DNA from: Fen-1273 sp963837815
Lineage (GTDB): Bacteria; Bacteroidota; Ignavibacteria; UBA10030; UBA6906
NCBI GenBank assembly: GCA_963837815.1
Contig: CAWIOS010000012.1
Coordinates: 248,001 to 312,000, forward strand
Direction: 5' to 3'
DNA: 64,000 nucleotides
The translations under genes and the position numbers were made by a program. Below, one piece after another: positions 1-7,660 of the stretch. The notes below the pieces were generated by a model, which saw nothing but the letters and a program-made list of their open reading frames with translations, made no database searches and was not told the DNA's origin. Numbering within the stretch: position 1 is the first letter of the stretch; the number at the start of each line of letters is the position of its first letter.

Positions 1-691
1 AGATCTCCGTCTCCGCCTGCTCCTTGAATTTCCCCTCCGCGGGTTCGTCCCGAAGCCGGTTTCCGTCCGACTCCACCAGGTGACGGGCGATGTCCCGGAT
101 ATACTCCCCCTGGTAATAGTCCCGGGGAAATTCCACGGGGTCTCCCAGGAGCTCGAGATAGCGGTGACGCACCGAGTCGCCCAGGATCCGCATCTGCCGC
201 CCGGCGTTGTTGAAGTAATACTCCCGCTCCACGTCGTGCCCGGTCCACTCCAGCATCCTGGCGACCGTGTCCCCGAACACCGCCCCCCTGCCGTGACCGA
301 CCGTCAGTGGACCCGTAGGGTTGGCACTGACGAATTCAACCTGCACTTTCCGCCCCTTCCCGATCGCGGACCTCCCGAACGTGTCCCCCGTCCGCACAAG
401 CTCCTCGAGCTGACGGAGATAATACTTCCCCGCGAACGAGAAATTGATGAAGCCCGGCCCGGCAATATCGATCCCCGCCACGAGAGAGGGATCGGGGGCG
501 ATGCGCGCGACGATGTCCGCTGCGACATCGCGGCTGGTTCTCCCGGTGCCTTTTGCGACGATCATCGCAATGTTCGTCGTCAGGTCGCCGTGTCCCGCCC
601 CGCGCGGTTTCTCGAACGACACGGGGGACGCCGGGCTGACGCCCATCGAGGCAAGGGCCCCGGCGACCTTTTCCCTCAGGTACGCTTTCAT
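1..691 (-). CDS. argS: Arginyl-tRNA synthetase, N-terminal part (runs off window)
   Basis: Charges tRNA-Arg with arginine in the cytoplasm. Only the first 230 residues lie in the window; the frame is open to base 1. It begins MKAYLREKV and shows the additional N-terminal domain with the HGDLTTNIA stretch. The catalytic signature ANPTGPLTVGHGRGA follows, in which TVGH stands for the class I HIGH motif as in many bacterial ArgS. The start ATG overlaps the stop of the upstream rsfS gene by 4 bp (ATGA), so the two are probably translated together. The 3' end cannot be judged. Confidence 0.93.
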   Translation of the reverse strand, partial: MKAYLREKVAGALASMGVSPASPVSFEKPRGAGHGDLTTNIAMIVAKGTGRTSRDVAADIVARIAPDPSLVAGIDIAGPGFINFSFAGKYYLRQLEELVRTGDTFGRSAIGKGRKVQVEFVSANPTGPLTVGHGRGAVFGDTVARMLEWTGHDVEREYYFNNAGRQMRILGDSVRHRYLELLGDPVEFPRDYYQGEYIRDIARHLVESDGNRLRDEPAEGKFKEQAETEI

Positions 692-1104
692 GCTCTCGCT
701 TTCCTGCCGGCCTTCGCGCGCGGCGCGACCCTGGCCTTGCGTGCCGGGGCCCGGCGGGCGGGCGTGTCGGCAATTTTCCGTATTTTTGCGTCGCCCCAGA
801 GCTTTTCCAGGTTGTAGAACGCACGTGTGTTCCTGTGGAATATGTGCACGACGACGTCGACGAAGTCCAGGAGCACCCAGCTCGAGGTCCCGGATTCCCT
901 GTGCCACACGCCGTCCCCTTTTTCCCGCATCCCGTCATCGACAGCGTCGGCGATGGCCCGGATCTGGATGTCGGAATCGGCGGAACAGACGACGAAGAAG
1001 TCCGTCATCGTCGTGAGACCCCGGAGATCCATGATCACGACGTCGCCGGCCTTCTTCGAAAGAGCCAGCCGCGCCACCGCCAGAGCGAGTACCTGTGATT
1101 TCAA
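688..1104 (-). CDS. rsfS: Ribosomal silencing factor RsfS
   Basis: RsfS binds ribosomal protein uL14 on the large subunit and blocks subunit joining when nutrients are scarce. The 138-residue protein carries the family features: GDVVIMDLRGLTTMTDFFVVCSA near residues 20-42, and GTSSWVLLDFVDVVVHIFHRNTRAFYNLEKLWGD near 72-105. The last 30 or so residues are a basic Ala/Arg/Lys tail that goes beyond the usual domain end. It lies 12 bp after the LytR_C gene and overlaps argS by 4 bp, so it sits inside a minus-strand operon. Confidence 0.95.
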   Translation of the reverse strand: MKSQVLALAVARLALSKKAGDVVIMDLRGLTTMTDFFVVCSADSDIQIRAIADAVDDGMREKGDGVWHRESGTSSWVLLDFVDVVVHIFHRNTRAFYNLEKLWGDAKIRKIADTPARRAPARKARVAPRAKAGRKARA

Positions 1105-1116
1105 TGCGCGCTCCCC

Positions 1117-1605
1117 CTATTGTGATGGTTTGAGCGTGGGATAATCCCGGCCGACGAGAACCGAAACATCCACGTAATAGTCCTGGTTGATCTGCTGGAT
1201 CACGTTCGCTTTTCGTATGCCGAGGGCGTACGCCACCTTCTCCGCGTTCTCCCTGTTCCCCGCCCTGTCGATGACGAGGGATTCCTTGACGTCGAAATTC
1301 CTGTAGTTCCTGTACTCCACGACGTCAAACCCCCTGGCCCGGAGGTAGGCGGTGATCGACGTCCCCGCCCCGGGAAGTCCGCATCCGTTCAGGACGTCGA
1401 GCTGTATCGTCCCCGGGGCGGCGGAGCCGGAACGGACCGGATCGACGGGGGGACGGAAGAACATCCTGCTTGAAAACGACCAGGCGAGCACGAGAACGAG
1501 GAGACCGAGGGCGCCGATGATGACATCAAGGAGCACGGTGCGGGGATCTTTCCGCGGGGAAACGGGACGGCCGGCAACGTTCTTCGTTGAACTCGCCACC
1601 TTCAT
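1117..1605 (-). CDS. Membrane-anchored LytR_C-domain protein
   Basis: A 162-residue protein with a basic N-terminal segment, one predicted transmembrane helix at about residues 26-45, and a periplasmic C-terminal domain from about residue 66. That domain starts IQLDVLNGCGLPGAG and matches the LytR/CpsA/Psr C-terminal (LytR_C) family, usually found alone or attached to cell-wall polymer ligases. No LytR catalytic domain is present, so an enzymatic role is not implied. The gene sits just upstream of rsfS, an arrangement also known from other bacteria. No strong ribosome-binding site is visible, and its function is unknown. Confidence 0.8.
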   Translation of the reverse strand: MKVASSTKNVAGRPVSPRKDPRTVLLDVIIGALGLLVLVLAWSFSSRMFFRPPVDPVRSGSAAPGTIQLDVLNGCGLPGAGTSITAYLRARGFDVVEYRNYRNFDVKESLVIDRAGNRENAEKVAYALGIRKANVIQQINQDYYVDVSVLVGRDYPTLKPSQ

Positions 1606-1717
1606 CGGGTCTGCGTCATGGCAACAAAGCCGGGACGAGCCCCGGCCGCGGAGCTTTCCCGGCTTTCACGATACTGCGCAACCCGGCATATGGTGGACTG
1701 GTGCGGGGATCTCGAGA

Positions 1718-2218
1718 TCAGAATCCGTTCTCCCGGAACATCGGGTTGTAAAAGAAGGGTGAAAAGGAATATGATCCGTACGGGAGCTGGCTGTACTGAA
1801 GCTGCACCTGGACGTTCTCCCACGGCTTGTAGCTGAGCTGGGCGTCCCTCAGATAGATGCCGCTGAAATTGTTCGATCCCTTCGTGCCGAACGAGGAGAA
1901 CGAATTGGAGGGGGTGAAACTCATGCTCACGTCCGCACGGGCGTTCAGGTTGTCGGCAAACTGGTACATCATTGTGTTCGTGTACGTCCCGAGCGACATC
2001 CCCTGCCCGGCGGACGACAGGTAGGAAAGCTCGAAGCTGTGGTGCATGGAGAACTTCGCGGGATCAAACCAGCCGAAGAGTACCGTGGAGGGGGGCTGCG
2101 TTATGAGACCACCCGATTCGTCAGAGGGATGCGCGGCATCGGGCTTAAACTGCGCACGCGCACCGGCCGAAGCCAGCACCGCAAGACACACGACGGCTGC
2201 AATCGACAGAGATTTCAT
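1718..2218 (-). CDS. Small exported protein of unknown function
   Basis: A 166-residue protein with a clear signal peptide (MKSLSIAAVVCLAVLASAGARA, cleavage near residue 22). The mature part is rich in Ser, Tyr, Phe and Asn and shows alternating hydrophobic stretches such as LNARADVSMSF and NVQVQLQYSQLP, suggesting a few beta strands in or near the outer membrane. A strong Shine-Dalgarno (AGGAGGA, 5 bp before the ATG) supports the start. It ends in a Phe-terminated beta-like segment. I do not recognise a family. It sits between the nucleotidyltransferase and the LytR_C gene. Confidence 0.8.
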   Translation of the reverse strand: MKSLSIAAVVCLAVLASAGARAQFKPDAAHPSDESGGLITQPPSTVLFGWFDPAKFSMHHSFELSYLSSAGQGMSLGTYTNTMMYQFADNLNARADVSMSFTPSNSFSSFGTKGSNNFSGIYLRDAQLSYKPWENVQVQLQYSQLPYGSYSFSPFFYNPMFRENGF

Positions 2219-2267
2219 TCAATCCTCCTCTCCGCTCTCAGGATTATAAAGAAAACAGGCCTGATTG

Positions 2268-3020
2268 TCAACTCCCACCCACCGCCAGAATCCTCCGCGC
2301 CTCTTCGAGTTGAACGGGAGTATTGATCCCTCCGACTTCCAGGGGGTCACCTGCAATAACAGCCGCCACGGGAAGATTGTTCCTCCAAAAATGGCGGAAG
2401 ACATCTGTGAGATAGTACTCGCGCTGTGCGTTGTCCGTTGTGAGATGGCGGAGCCCCTCGAAAAGATTCTCCGCGTCGAAGACGTAGATCCCGGAATTGA
2501 TCTCCCGGATCGCGTGCTGTTCTTCCGATGCGTCCTTCTGCTCGACGATCCCCGCAACCCTTCCCCCGCTCTCCCGGAGTATCCTCCCGTACCCGGTCGC
2601 GTCATCGAGAACCGCCGTCAGGACCGTGGCCACGGCACCCGAAGAACGGTGCGTGCCGATAAGCGCCCGCGTTGTCGCCTCCGTCAGCATCGGCACGTCC
2701 CCCGAGAGAACGAGGACATCCCCCCTGAAGCCGCTGAGCTCTTTTTCAGCCTGCATAACGGCATGCCCGGTGCCGAGCTGGGGGTTCTGCTCGACGCACG
2801 TGGCTAGGGGGTGGGAGGCGGCGAGATGCGCGATGACCGACTCCTTCTGCCACCCGACGACGACGACGGTCCGGGATGACTCAAGGCGCGAAGCGAGATC
2901 CACGACCCACCCGATGAGGGGGCGGTCGTTGATCGTGTACATCACCTTCGCCACGGAGGGGTTATTCATGCGCGTCCCCTTCCCCGCGGCCATCACGACA
3001 ACGGCAAGTCTGGCGTCCAT
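2268..3020 (-). CDS. Sugar nucleotidyltransferase, GlmU N-domain-like
   Basis: A 250-residue nucleotidyltransferase with the Rossmann-like NTP_transferase fold. The N-terminal VVMAAGKGTRM binds the nucleotide phosphates, and LSGDVPML carries the metal-binding aspartate. It resembles the uridylyltransferase half of GlmU (UDP-GlcNAc formation), but the left-handed beta-helix acetyltransferase half is missing: the protein stops near residue 250. The substrate is therefore uncertain. I chose the ATG at 3020 because it gives the usual N-terminus and lies 10 bp after panC; a longer reading to 3095 would run into panC. Confidence 0.85.
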   Translation of the reverse strand: MDARLAVVVMAAGKGTRMNNPSVAKVMYTINDRPLIGWVVDLASRLESSRTVVVVGWQKESVIAHLAASHPLATCVEQNPQLGTGHAVMQAEKELSGFRGDVLVLSGDVPMLTEATTRALIGTHRSSGAVATVLTAVLDDATGYGRILRESGGRVAGIVEQKDASEEQHAIREINSGIYVFDAENLFEGLRHLTTDNAQREYYLTDVFRHFWRNNLPVAAVIAGDPLEVGGINTPVQLEEARRILAVGGS

Positions 3021-3030
3021 TGATATTTCG

Positions 3031-3882
3031 CTATATTCTGATCTGGATATTGTCGATGAGGCGCGTGGTGCCGAACCGCGCCGCGAGCGAGACAAGGACC
3101 GTCCGCCCGGGGGGAAGGGAGGAGAGCGGCTCGAGGGATTCCGCGTCGGCGACGGAAACGTAGTCGATCGCCGCCGATGAACATGATGTAATTTCCGATA
3201 TCACCGCCGCGACGAGGGCGTCGGCGGACCGTTCCCCGGCACGAACACGTTCCTCGGCAAACCTGAGCGACCGGTACAGCACGGGTGCTTCACTCCGCTC
3301 CGCTTCGGAGAGATACGCATTCCGCGAGCTCAGGGCAAGGCCGTCCGGCTCGCGGACGGTCGGCACGACGACGATCTCAATCCCCGTATCGAGGTCACGC
3401 GCCATGCGCCGCAGGACGGCCACCTGCTGGGCGTCCTTTTGCCCGAAGACGGCGCAGTGGGGACGTGTGATGTTGAACAGCTTCGCAACCACCGTCGTCA
3501 CCCCTCTGAAGTGTCCGGGCCGGGCCGAACCTTCCAGCGGGAGCGAAATGGCTTCGACGGTAACAAACGTCTGGTACCCCGGGGGATACATCGCCGCCGT
3601 CTCCGGCGTGAACAGAATGTCGGCGCCCGCTTCCGCCGCGGTGCGGAGGTCCCCCTCCAGGTCCCTCGGGTACCGGCCGAAGTCCTCCCCCCTGCCAAAC
3701 TGCACGGGGTTGACGAACACCGTCACGATGACGACGTCCCCCCTCTTCCGCGCTTCGCGGATGAGAGCGGCGTGCCCGGCGTGGAGGGCTCCCATCGTCG
3801 GGACAAGGACCACCCGTTTTCCCGCGGAGCGGAAGCCTTCCGACTCCCGCTGCATCTGCAGCGGATCCTGGATCGTCTTCAT
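3031..3882 (-). CDS. panC: Pantothenate synthetase
   Basis: Joins pantoate and beta-alanine with ATP to make pantothenate, the CoA precursor. The 283-residue protein has the normal family length. The ATP-binding HIGH-type signature is seen in VPTMGALHAGHAALI (residues about 27-41), pantoate contacts in VTVFVNPVQFGRGEDF, and the GQKDAQQ and LALSSRNAYL motifs further on. The start at 3882 gives the standard N-terminus; the upstream open frame crosses accD and is a shadow. It lies 44 bp after accD and 10 bp before the nucleotidyltransferase. Confidence 0.95.
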   Translation of the reverse strand: MKTIQDPLQMQRESEGFRSAGKRVVLVPTMGALHAGHAALIREARKRGDVVIVTVFVNPVQFGRGEDFGRYPRDLEGDLRTAAEAGADILFTPETAAMYPPGYQTFVTVEAISLPLEGSARPGHFRGVTTVVAKLFNITRPHCAVFGQKDAQQVAVLRRMARDLDTGIEIVVVPTVREPDGLALSSRNAYLSEAERSEAPVLYRSLRFAEERVRAGERSADALVAAVISEITSCSSAAIDYVSVADAESLEPLSSLPPGRTVLVSLAARFGTTRLIDNIQIRI

Positions 3883-3926
3883 GTCAGCGCACCGCGGTTG
3901 CGGCGCGAAACCGGCCGGCAAACACG

Positions 3927-4769
3927 TCAGGAGCCGACATAGGTGAGAATCTGCGCAACCGTCTGCTTCAGTTCCTTCCTGTGCACGACCATGTCGACGA
4001 ACCCGTGCTCGAGGAGGAACTCCGCCCGCTGAAACCCCGGGGGGAGGTCTTTCCCGATCGTCTGCTTGATCACCCGCGGGCCCGCAAACCCGATGAGGGC
4101 GCCAGGCTCCGCGATGATGACGTCGCCGAGCATCGCGTAACTCGCCGTCACCCCTCCCGTCGTCGGGTCGGTAAGAAGGGAGATAAACCCGACTCCCGCG
4201 TCCGCGAGCCGGGCAAGCTTCGCGCTCGTTTTCGCCATCTGCATGAGCGAGAGCGCGCCTTCCATCATCCTCGCGCCGCCGCTCGCCGAAATGATGAGCA
4301 GGGGGGTCTTCGTTTTCCACGCGCGGTCGATCGCGCGGCCGATTTTCTCGCCGACCACGGACCCCATGCTTCCGCCGATGAACGAAAAATCCATCGCCGC
4401 GAGTACGAGGGGATGCTTGTTGACGGTCCCCGTCCCCCACCGCACGGCGTCGTGGAGCCGGGTCTTCCGAATCGCCTCGGGTATCCTGTCCCTGTACCGC
4501 TTTGTGTCGGCGAACTTGAGCGGATCCCCGGAGCGCATCCTCCTGTCGTGTTCCTTGAACGAATCCTCGTCAAGGAGAATGGCGATGTATTCCTTGCTGC
4601 CGATGCGGAAATGCGCGTTGCACTTGACGCACGTGAAAAAATTCTTCTCGAGCTCCATCCGGTGTATGATCTCGCCGCACTGCTCGCACTTCGTCCAGAG
4701 ACCGTCGGGGACCTCCTTCTTCTGCGTCTCCGAGGCGATGTTCTCTTTGGACCGTTTGAACCACGACAT
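3927..4769 (-). CDS. accD: Acetyl-CoA carboxylase carboxyltransferase subunit beta
   Basis: Beta half of the carboxyltransferase that makes malonyl-CoA, the first step of fatty-acid synthesis. The 280-residue protein has the N-terminal zinc ribbon with cysteines at residues 28, 31, 47 and 50. The crotonase-like carboxyltransferase core follows, with SASGGARMMEG and the LTDPTTGGVTAS motif. The start at 4769 gives the family N-terminus MSWFKR. It follows tsaB by 19 bp. The alpha subunit gene is not in the window. Confidence 0.96.
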   Translation of the reverse strand: MSWFKRSKENIASETQKKEVPDGLWTKCEQCGEIIHRMELEKNFFTCVKCNAHFRIGSKEYIAILLDEDSFKEHDRRMRSGDPLKFADTKRYRDRIPEAIRKTRLHDAVRWGTGTVNKHPLVLAAMDFSFIGGSMGSVVGEKIGRAIDRAWKTKTPLLIISASGGARMMEGALSLMQMAKTSAKLARLADAGVGFISLLTDPTTGGVTASYAMLGDVIIAEPGALIGFAGPRVIKQTIGKDLPPGFQRAEFLLEHGFVDMVVHRKELKQTVAQILTYVGS

Positions 4770-4788
4770 GGGCTGTTCGTCCTTCCGG

Positions 4789-5469
4789 TTATCGTGTCCT
4801 GAGGAAAAACTCCTTGATGTACCGCGGTTCCAGCGCGGACGGGTCGTCCGCCTTTCCCGCAAGGAGAAGCGACGTGCCGATCACGGCGACGCTCGCCGCT
4901 CCGCAGCGGAGCGCCTGCGGTGAGACGCTCTCCATCGCCGGCGGCATCCCCGGCCAGGCAAGCACCCTCGCGGAGGCGTCTCCCGTCACGCGGACACCGC
5001 CACCGCCCAGTTCTTCGGCGAGTTCGCCGAGCTTCGCGTCGCGCGATTCCCACACAGCGACAGGCCCGCCTTCCGTGACGTCGAAAAGCTGGCAGTACAC
5101 CTCGTCGCGCCGCGCGTCAAGAGCAGCAAGGAGTCTCGTCCCGGGGGTGAGGCGGTCGATCGCGGCGGCACGCGCCGCGAGCGCTTCGAGCGTCGGGACA
5201 CCCACAAGGGGAATCCCCCGGGCGAACGCGATCCCTTTTGCGACGCTCACGCCGATTCTGAGTCCCGTAAACGACCCGGGGCCGATCGATACCGCGATCC
5301 CGCCCAGGTCCGCAGGGCCTGCCGGGCCGAGGACAGCGATGATTTGCCCGATGAGCTTTTCGGCGTGCACCCGTCCTTCATCAAAGAACGATTCTTCCGC
5401 GATCTTCCCGTCCCTGACAAGCGCCGCGCCGCAGACCGCGGTCGCCGTTTCAATCCCGAGGACGTTCAC
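4789..5469 (-). CDS. tsaB: tRNA t6A37 synthesis protein TsaB
   Basis: TsaB is the inactive Kae1-like partner of TsaD in the complex that puts threonylcarbamoyl-adenosine at position 37 of ANN-decoding tRNAs. The 226-residue protein starts with MNVLGIETATAVCGAALV, the ASKHA phosphate-1 region. It contains ISIGPGSFTGLRIGVSVAKG-type residues near 62-82, the most conserved signature of the family. It overlaps tsaE by 4 bp, so the two subunits of the same complex are probably co-translated. TsaD and TsaC are not seen here. Confidence 0.94.
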   Translation of the reverse strand: MNVLGIETATAVCGAALVRDGKIAEESFFDEGRVHAEKLIGQIIAVLGPAGPADLGGIAVSIGPGSFTGLRIGVSVAKGIAFARGIPLVGVPTLEALAARAAAIDRLTPGTRLLAALDARRDEVYCQLFDVTEGGPVAVWESRDAKLGELAEELGGGGVRVTGDASARVLAWPGMPPAMESVSPQALRCGAASVAVIGTSLLLAGKADDPSALEPRYIKEFFLRTR

Positions 5470-5903
5470 CCGGCCTGCTCCCGCGGGGCGCGGAACCGGA
5501 TCGTCCGCTCATTTTCGGCATTCCCGTGTGCGAACGACACCTCGTAGCGGAGAACAGGCAGCACGCCGGAGACCACATCGGCCCATTCGACGAGGCAGAT
5601 ACACCTGTCGCTGAAATATTCCTCGATGCCGAGCTCCGCCGCTTCGCCGGGTGTGCCGATCCTGTACATGTCGATGTGGGCCACGACGCCGAACGGAGCA
5701 GGGTATTCGTTGATGATCGCAAACGTGGGGCTTGTCACGGGTACGCGGACGCCGAGACCGGCGCAGACCCCTGCGACGAACCGGGTCTTGCCGCTCCCCA
5801 GCGTTCCCGTCAGCGCCACGACGTCGCCCGGACGGAGCGTCCCGGCAAACGCCTTTCCGGCGGAGACCGTCTCCTCCGCCGAGCGCGAGAGGATCTCCTT
5901 CAT
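5466..5903 (-). CDS. tsaE: tRNA t6A37 synthesis ATPase TsaE
   Basis: ATPase of the TsaB-TsaD-TsaE complex for t6A tRNA modification. The 145-residue protein has the Walker A motif GTLGSGKT at residues 33-40, the SPTFAIINEY segment, and HIDMYRI with the conserved aspartate; LVEWAD is also typical of the family. A much longer upstream open frame is a shadow of porX. The ATG overlaps the porX stop by 4 bp and the stop overlaps tsaB by 4 bp, a tight chain porX-tsaE-tsaB. Confidence 0.95.
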   Translation of the reverse strand: MKEILSRSAEETVSAGKAFAGTLRPGDVVALTGTLGSGKTRFVAGVCAGLGVRVPVTSPTFAIINEYPAPFGVVAHIDMYRIGTPGEAAELGIEEYFSDRCICLVEWADVVSGVLPVLRYEVSFAHGNAENERTIRFRAPREQAG

Positions 5904-7468
5904 CCCCTCGGTTCCATGCGGATGACGGGGAGGATCATCTCCTCCATGGATGCGCCGCCGTGCTGGAAACTGTCCCGGTACTGGTTGAGATACCGGTGAT
6001 ACTCCGTCGGGTACACGAAGTAATAGTCTTCCTTCGCAATGATGTAGTTCGTCGCGACGCCGCGGCGGGGAAGCTTGAACTCTTCCGGGTTCTTCACGAA
6101 GATCGCCGCCTTCTCCTCGGCCTTCAGGTTCCTGCCGTATTTGTACCGGAGATTTGTCGACGCCTCCCGGTCCCCGAGCACCTTCGATCCACGGAGGCTC
6201 CGGATGCTCCCGTGGTCCGTCGTCAGAACGATGACGACATTCGGGTTCCGCGCGAGCGTCCTGAGCATCCCCAGGAGGGACGAATGCAGGAACCATGAGC
6301 GGGTAAGCGACCTGTACGCGGATTCGTCGGGAGCGATTTCCTTGAGGAGCGACGAGTCCGACCTCCCGTGCGCCAGCATGTCGACGAAATTCACGACGAC
6401 GGAGGTCAGCCTGGACTGCGTGTACGAGTTGATCGTGTTCTCGACGTTTCTCCCGAACTCCGCGTCGAGGATTTTGATGTACTTCGCCTCCGGCTTGAGG
6501 ATGATCTTGCGCCGCTCGAGGAGTTTGTCGAGAAACTGCCGCTCGTACCTGTTGCGGCTGTTTTCGTCGTCCTCGCTCTTCTCCCAGAGCTCGGGGAAAC
6601 GGAGCTCGACGTCGCTCGGGTACGACCCGCTGAATATGGCGTTGCGCGAATAGGGGGTCGCCGTGGGGAGGATGCTGAAGTAGTACTCCTTCGCAATCGT
6701 GAAATACTCCTGGAGGACCTGTTCCATCACGAGCCACTGGTCGAGCCTGAGGCAGTCGATCACGAAGAAGAACACGGATTTGCCGGACTGGAACTCGGGG
6801 ATCACGTACCGGTCGACCACCTCCGTCGAGAGCGCCGGCCGCTGGCTCGTCCGTTCCACCCAGTCCCGGTAGTTCCTCTCGACGTACTTGCTGAACGCCA
6901 GGTTGCACTCCCGCGTCTGGTCGATAAGCGTCTGTTTCAGTCCCAGCTCGGGGTGTCCGTCGAGTTCCAGTCCCCACCCGGTCAGGCGGATGTACAGGTC
7001 GATCCACTCCCCGTGCGTCATGTCCCCCTGAAGCGCGCGGGAGATGTCGTTGAACTCCTGGATGTAATCTTTCGAGACCGCGGCGCCGGTGATCTTGCGC
7101 CCTTCCAGGAACTTCTTGCACGCCATCAGCACCTGGCTCGGGTTGACGGGCTTCGTCAGGTAGTCGCTGATCTTCTGTCCGATTGCCTCCTCCATCAGCG
7201 ACTCTTCCTCGTTCTTCGTAATCATGATCACCGGGAGGCTGGGCCGGACCTCCTTGATCTCCGCGAGCGTGCGGAGTCCCCCCATCCCCGACATCATCTC
7301 GTCGAGGAACACCAGGTCGTATTCCGATTCCTTTACCATCGCGACCGCGTCCTCGCCGTTCGTGGCGGTGTCGACGCTGTACCCCTTCTCTCCGAGATAC
7401 CTCACGTGTGGACGCAGGAGCTCGATCTCATCGTCGACCCAGAGGACTTTCCCTTTTTCTTCTTCCAT
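5900..7468 (-). CDS. porX: T9SS response regulator PorX (receiver plus PglZ domain)
   Basis: PorX is the response regulator of the type IX secretion system; in Porphyromonas it works with PorY and sigma factor SigP. The N-terminal receiver domain has VLWVDDE, the phosphorylation site Asp56 (in VFLDEMMSG) and Lys106 (in YLTKPVNP). A helical linker leads to a C-terminal PglZ/alkaline-phosphatase-type domain with FFFVIDCLRLDQW and LTTDHGS, whose metal ligands support phosphodiesterase activity. I chose the ATG at 7468 because GGAAAG lies just upstream; an ATG at 7501 would add 11 residues. It lies directly downstream of sprA. No PorY-like kinase is nearby. Confidence 0.93.
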   Translation of the reverse strand: MEEEKGKVLWVDDEIELLRPHVRYLGEKGYSVDTATNGEDAVAMVKESEYDLVFLDEMMSGMGGLRTLAEIKEVRPSLPVIMITKNEEESLMEEAIGQKISDYLTKPVNPSQVLMACKKFLEGRKITGAAVSKDYIQEFNDISRALQGDMTHGEWIDLYIRLTGWGLELDGHPELGLKQTLIDQTRECNLAFSKYVERNYRDWVERTSQRPALSTEVVDRYVIPEFQSGKSVFFFVIDCLRLDQWLVMEQVLQEYFTIAKEYYFSILPTATPYSRNAIFSGSYPSDVELRFPELWEKSEDDENSRNRYERQFLDKLLERRKIILKPEAKYIKILDAEFGRNVENTINSYTQSRLTSVVVNFVDMLAHGRSDSSLLKEIAPDESAYRSLTRSWFLHSSLLGMLRTLARNPNVVIVLTTDHGSIRSLRGSKVLGDREASTNLRYKYGRNLKAEEKAAIFVKNPEEFKLPRRGVATNYIIAKEDYYFVYPTEYHRYLNQYRDSFQHGGASMEEMILPVIRMEPRG

Positions 7469-7538
7469 GCGCTTTCCATTCCCTTCGTGAAAGAATAGCA
7501 TTTTGAGTATCGAGAAGCAAACAGATCCCCTCCCGCCC

Positions 7539-7625
7539 GAGAGCGGCGGGATCTCTGAAGACGAAATGTCATGCGCCGGGGAGCGGCGGGCTCCGGCCTG
7601 AGAGCGGCGGGATCTCAGCAGACGA
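7539..7625. repeat. Repeated GC-rich element in the sprA-porX intergenic region
   Basis: Two near-identical copies of GAGAGCGGCGGGATCTC, each followed by a related xGxAGACGA tail, lie at about 7540-7563 and 7601-7625. A third partial copy (GAGCGGCGGG) is at 7581-7590. Each full copy starts with GAGA and ends with TCTC, so each can form a short hairpin. They occupy the gap between the end of sprA and the start of porX (minus-strand transcription). They may be regulatory sites or a processing/attenuation element; I cannot tell which. Confidence 0.6.
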
Positions 7626-7660
7626 CACCTCGAGCCGCCCGGGAACAGCGCCTCTCAGCC

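Noticed and set aside
5904..7121. Long upstream extension of tsaE
   Set aside because: Shadow of porX; tsaE starts at the ATG that overlaps the porX stop.
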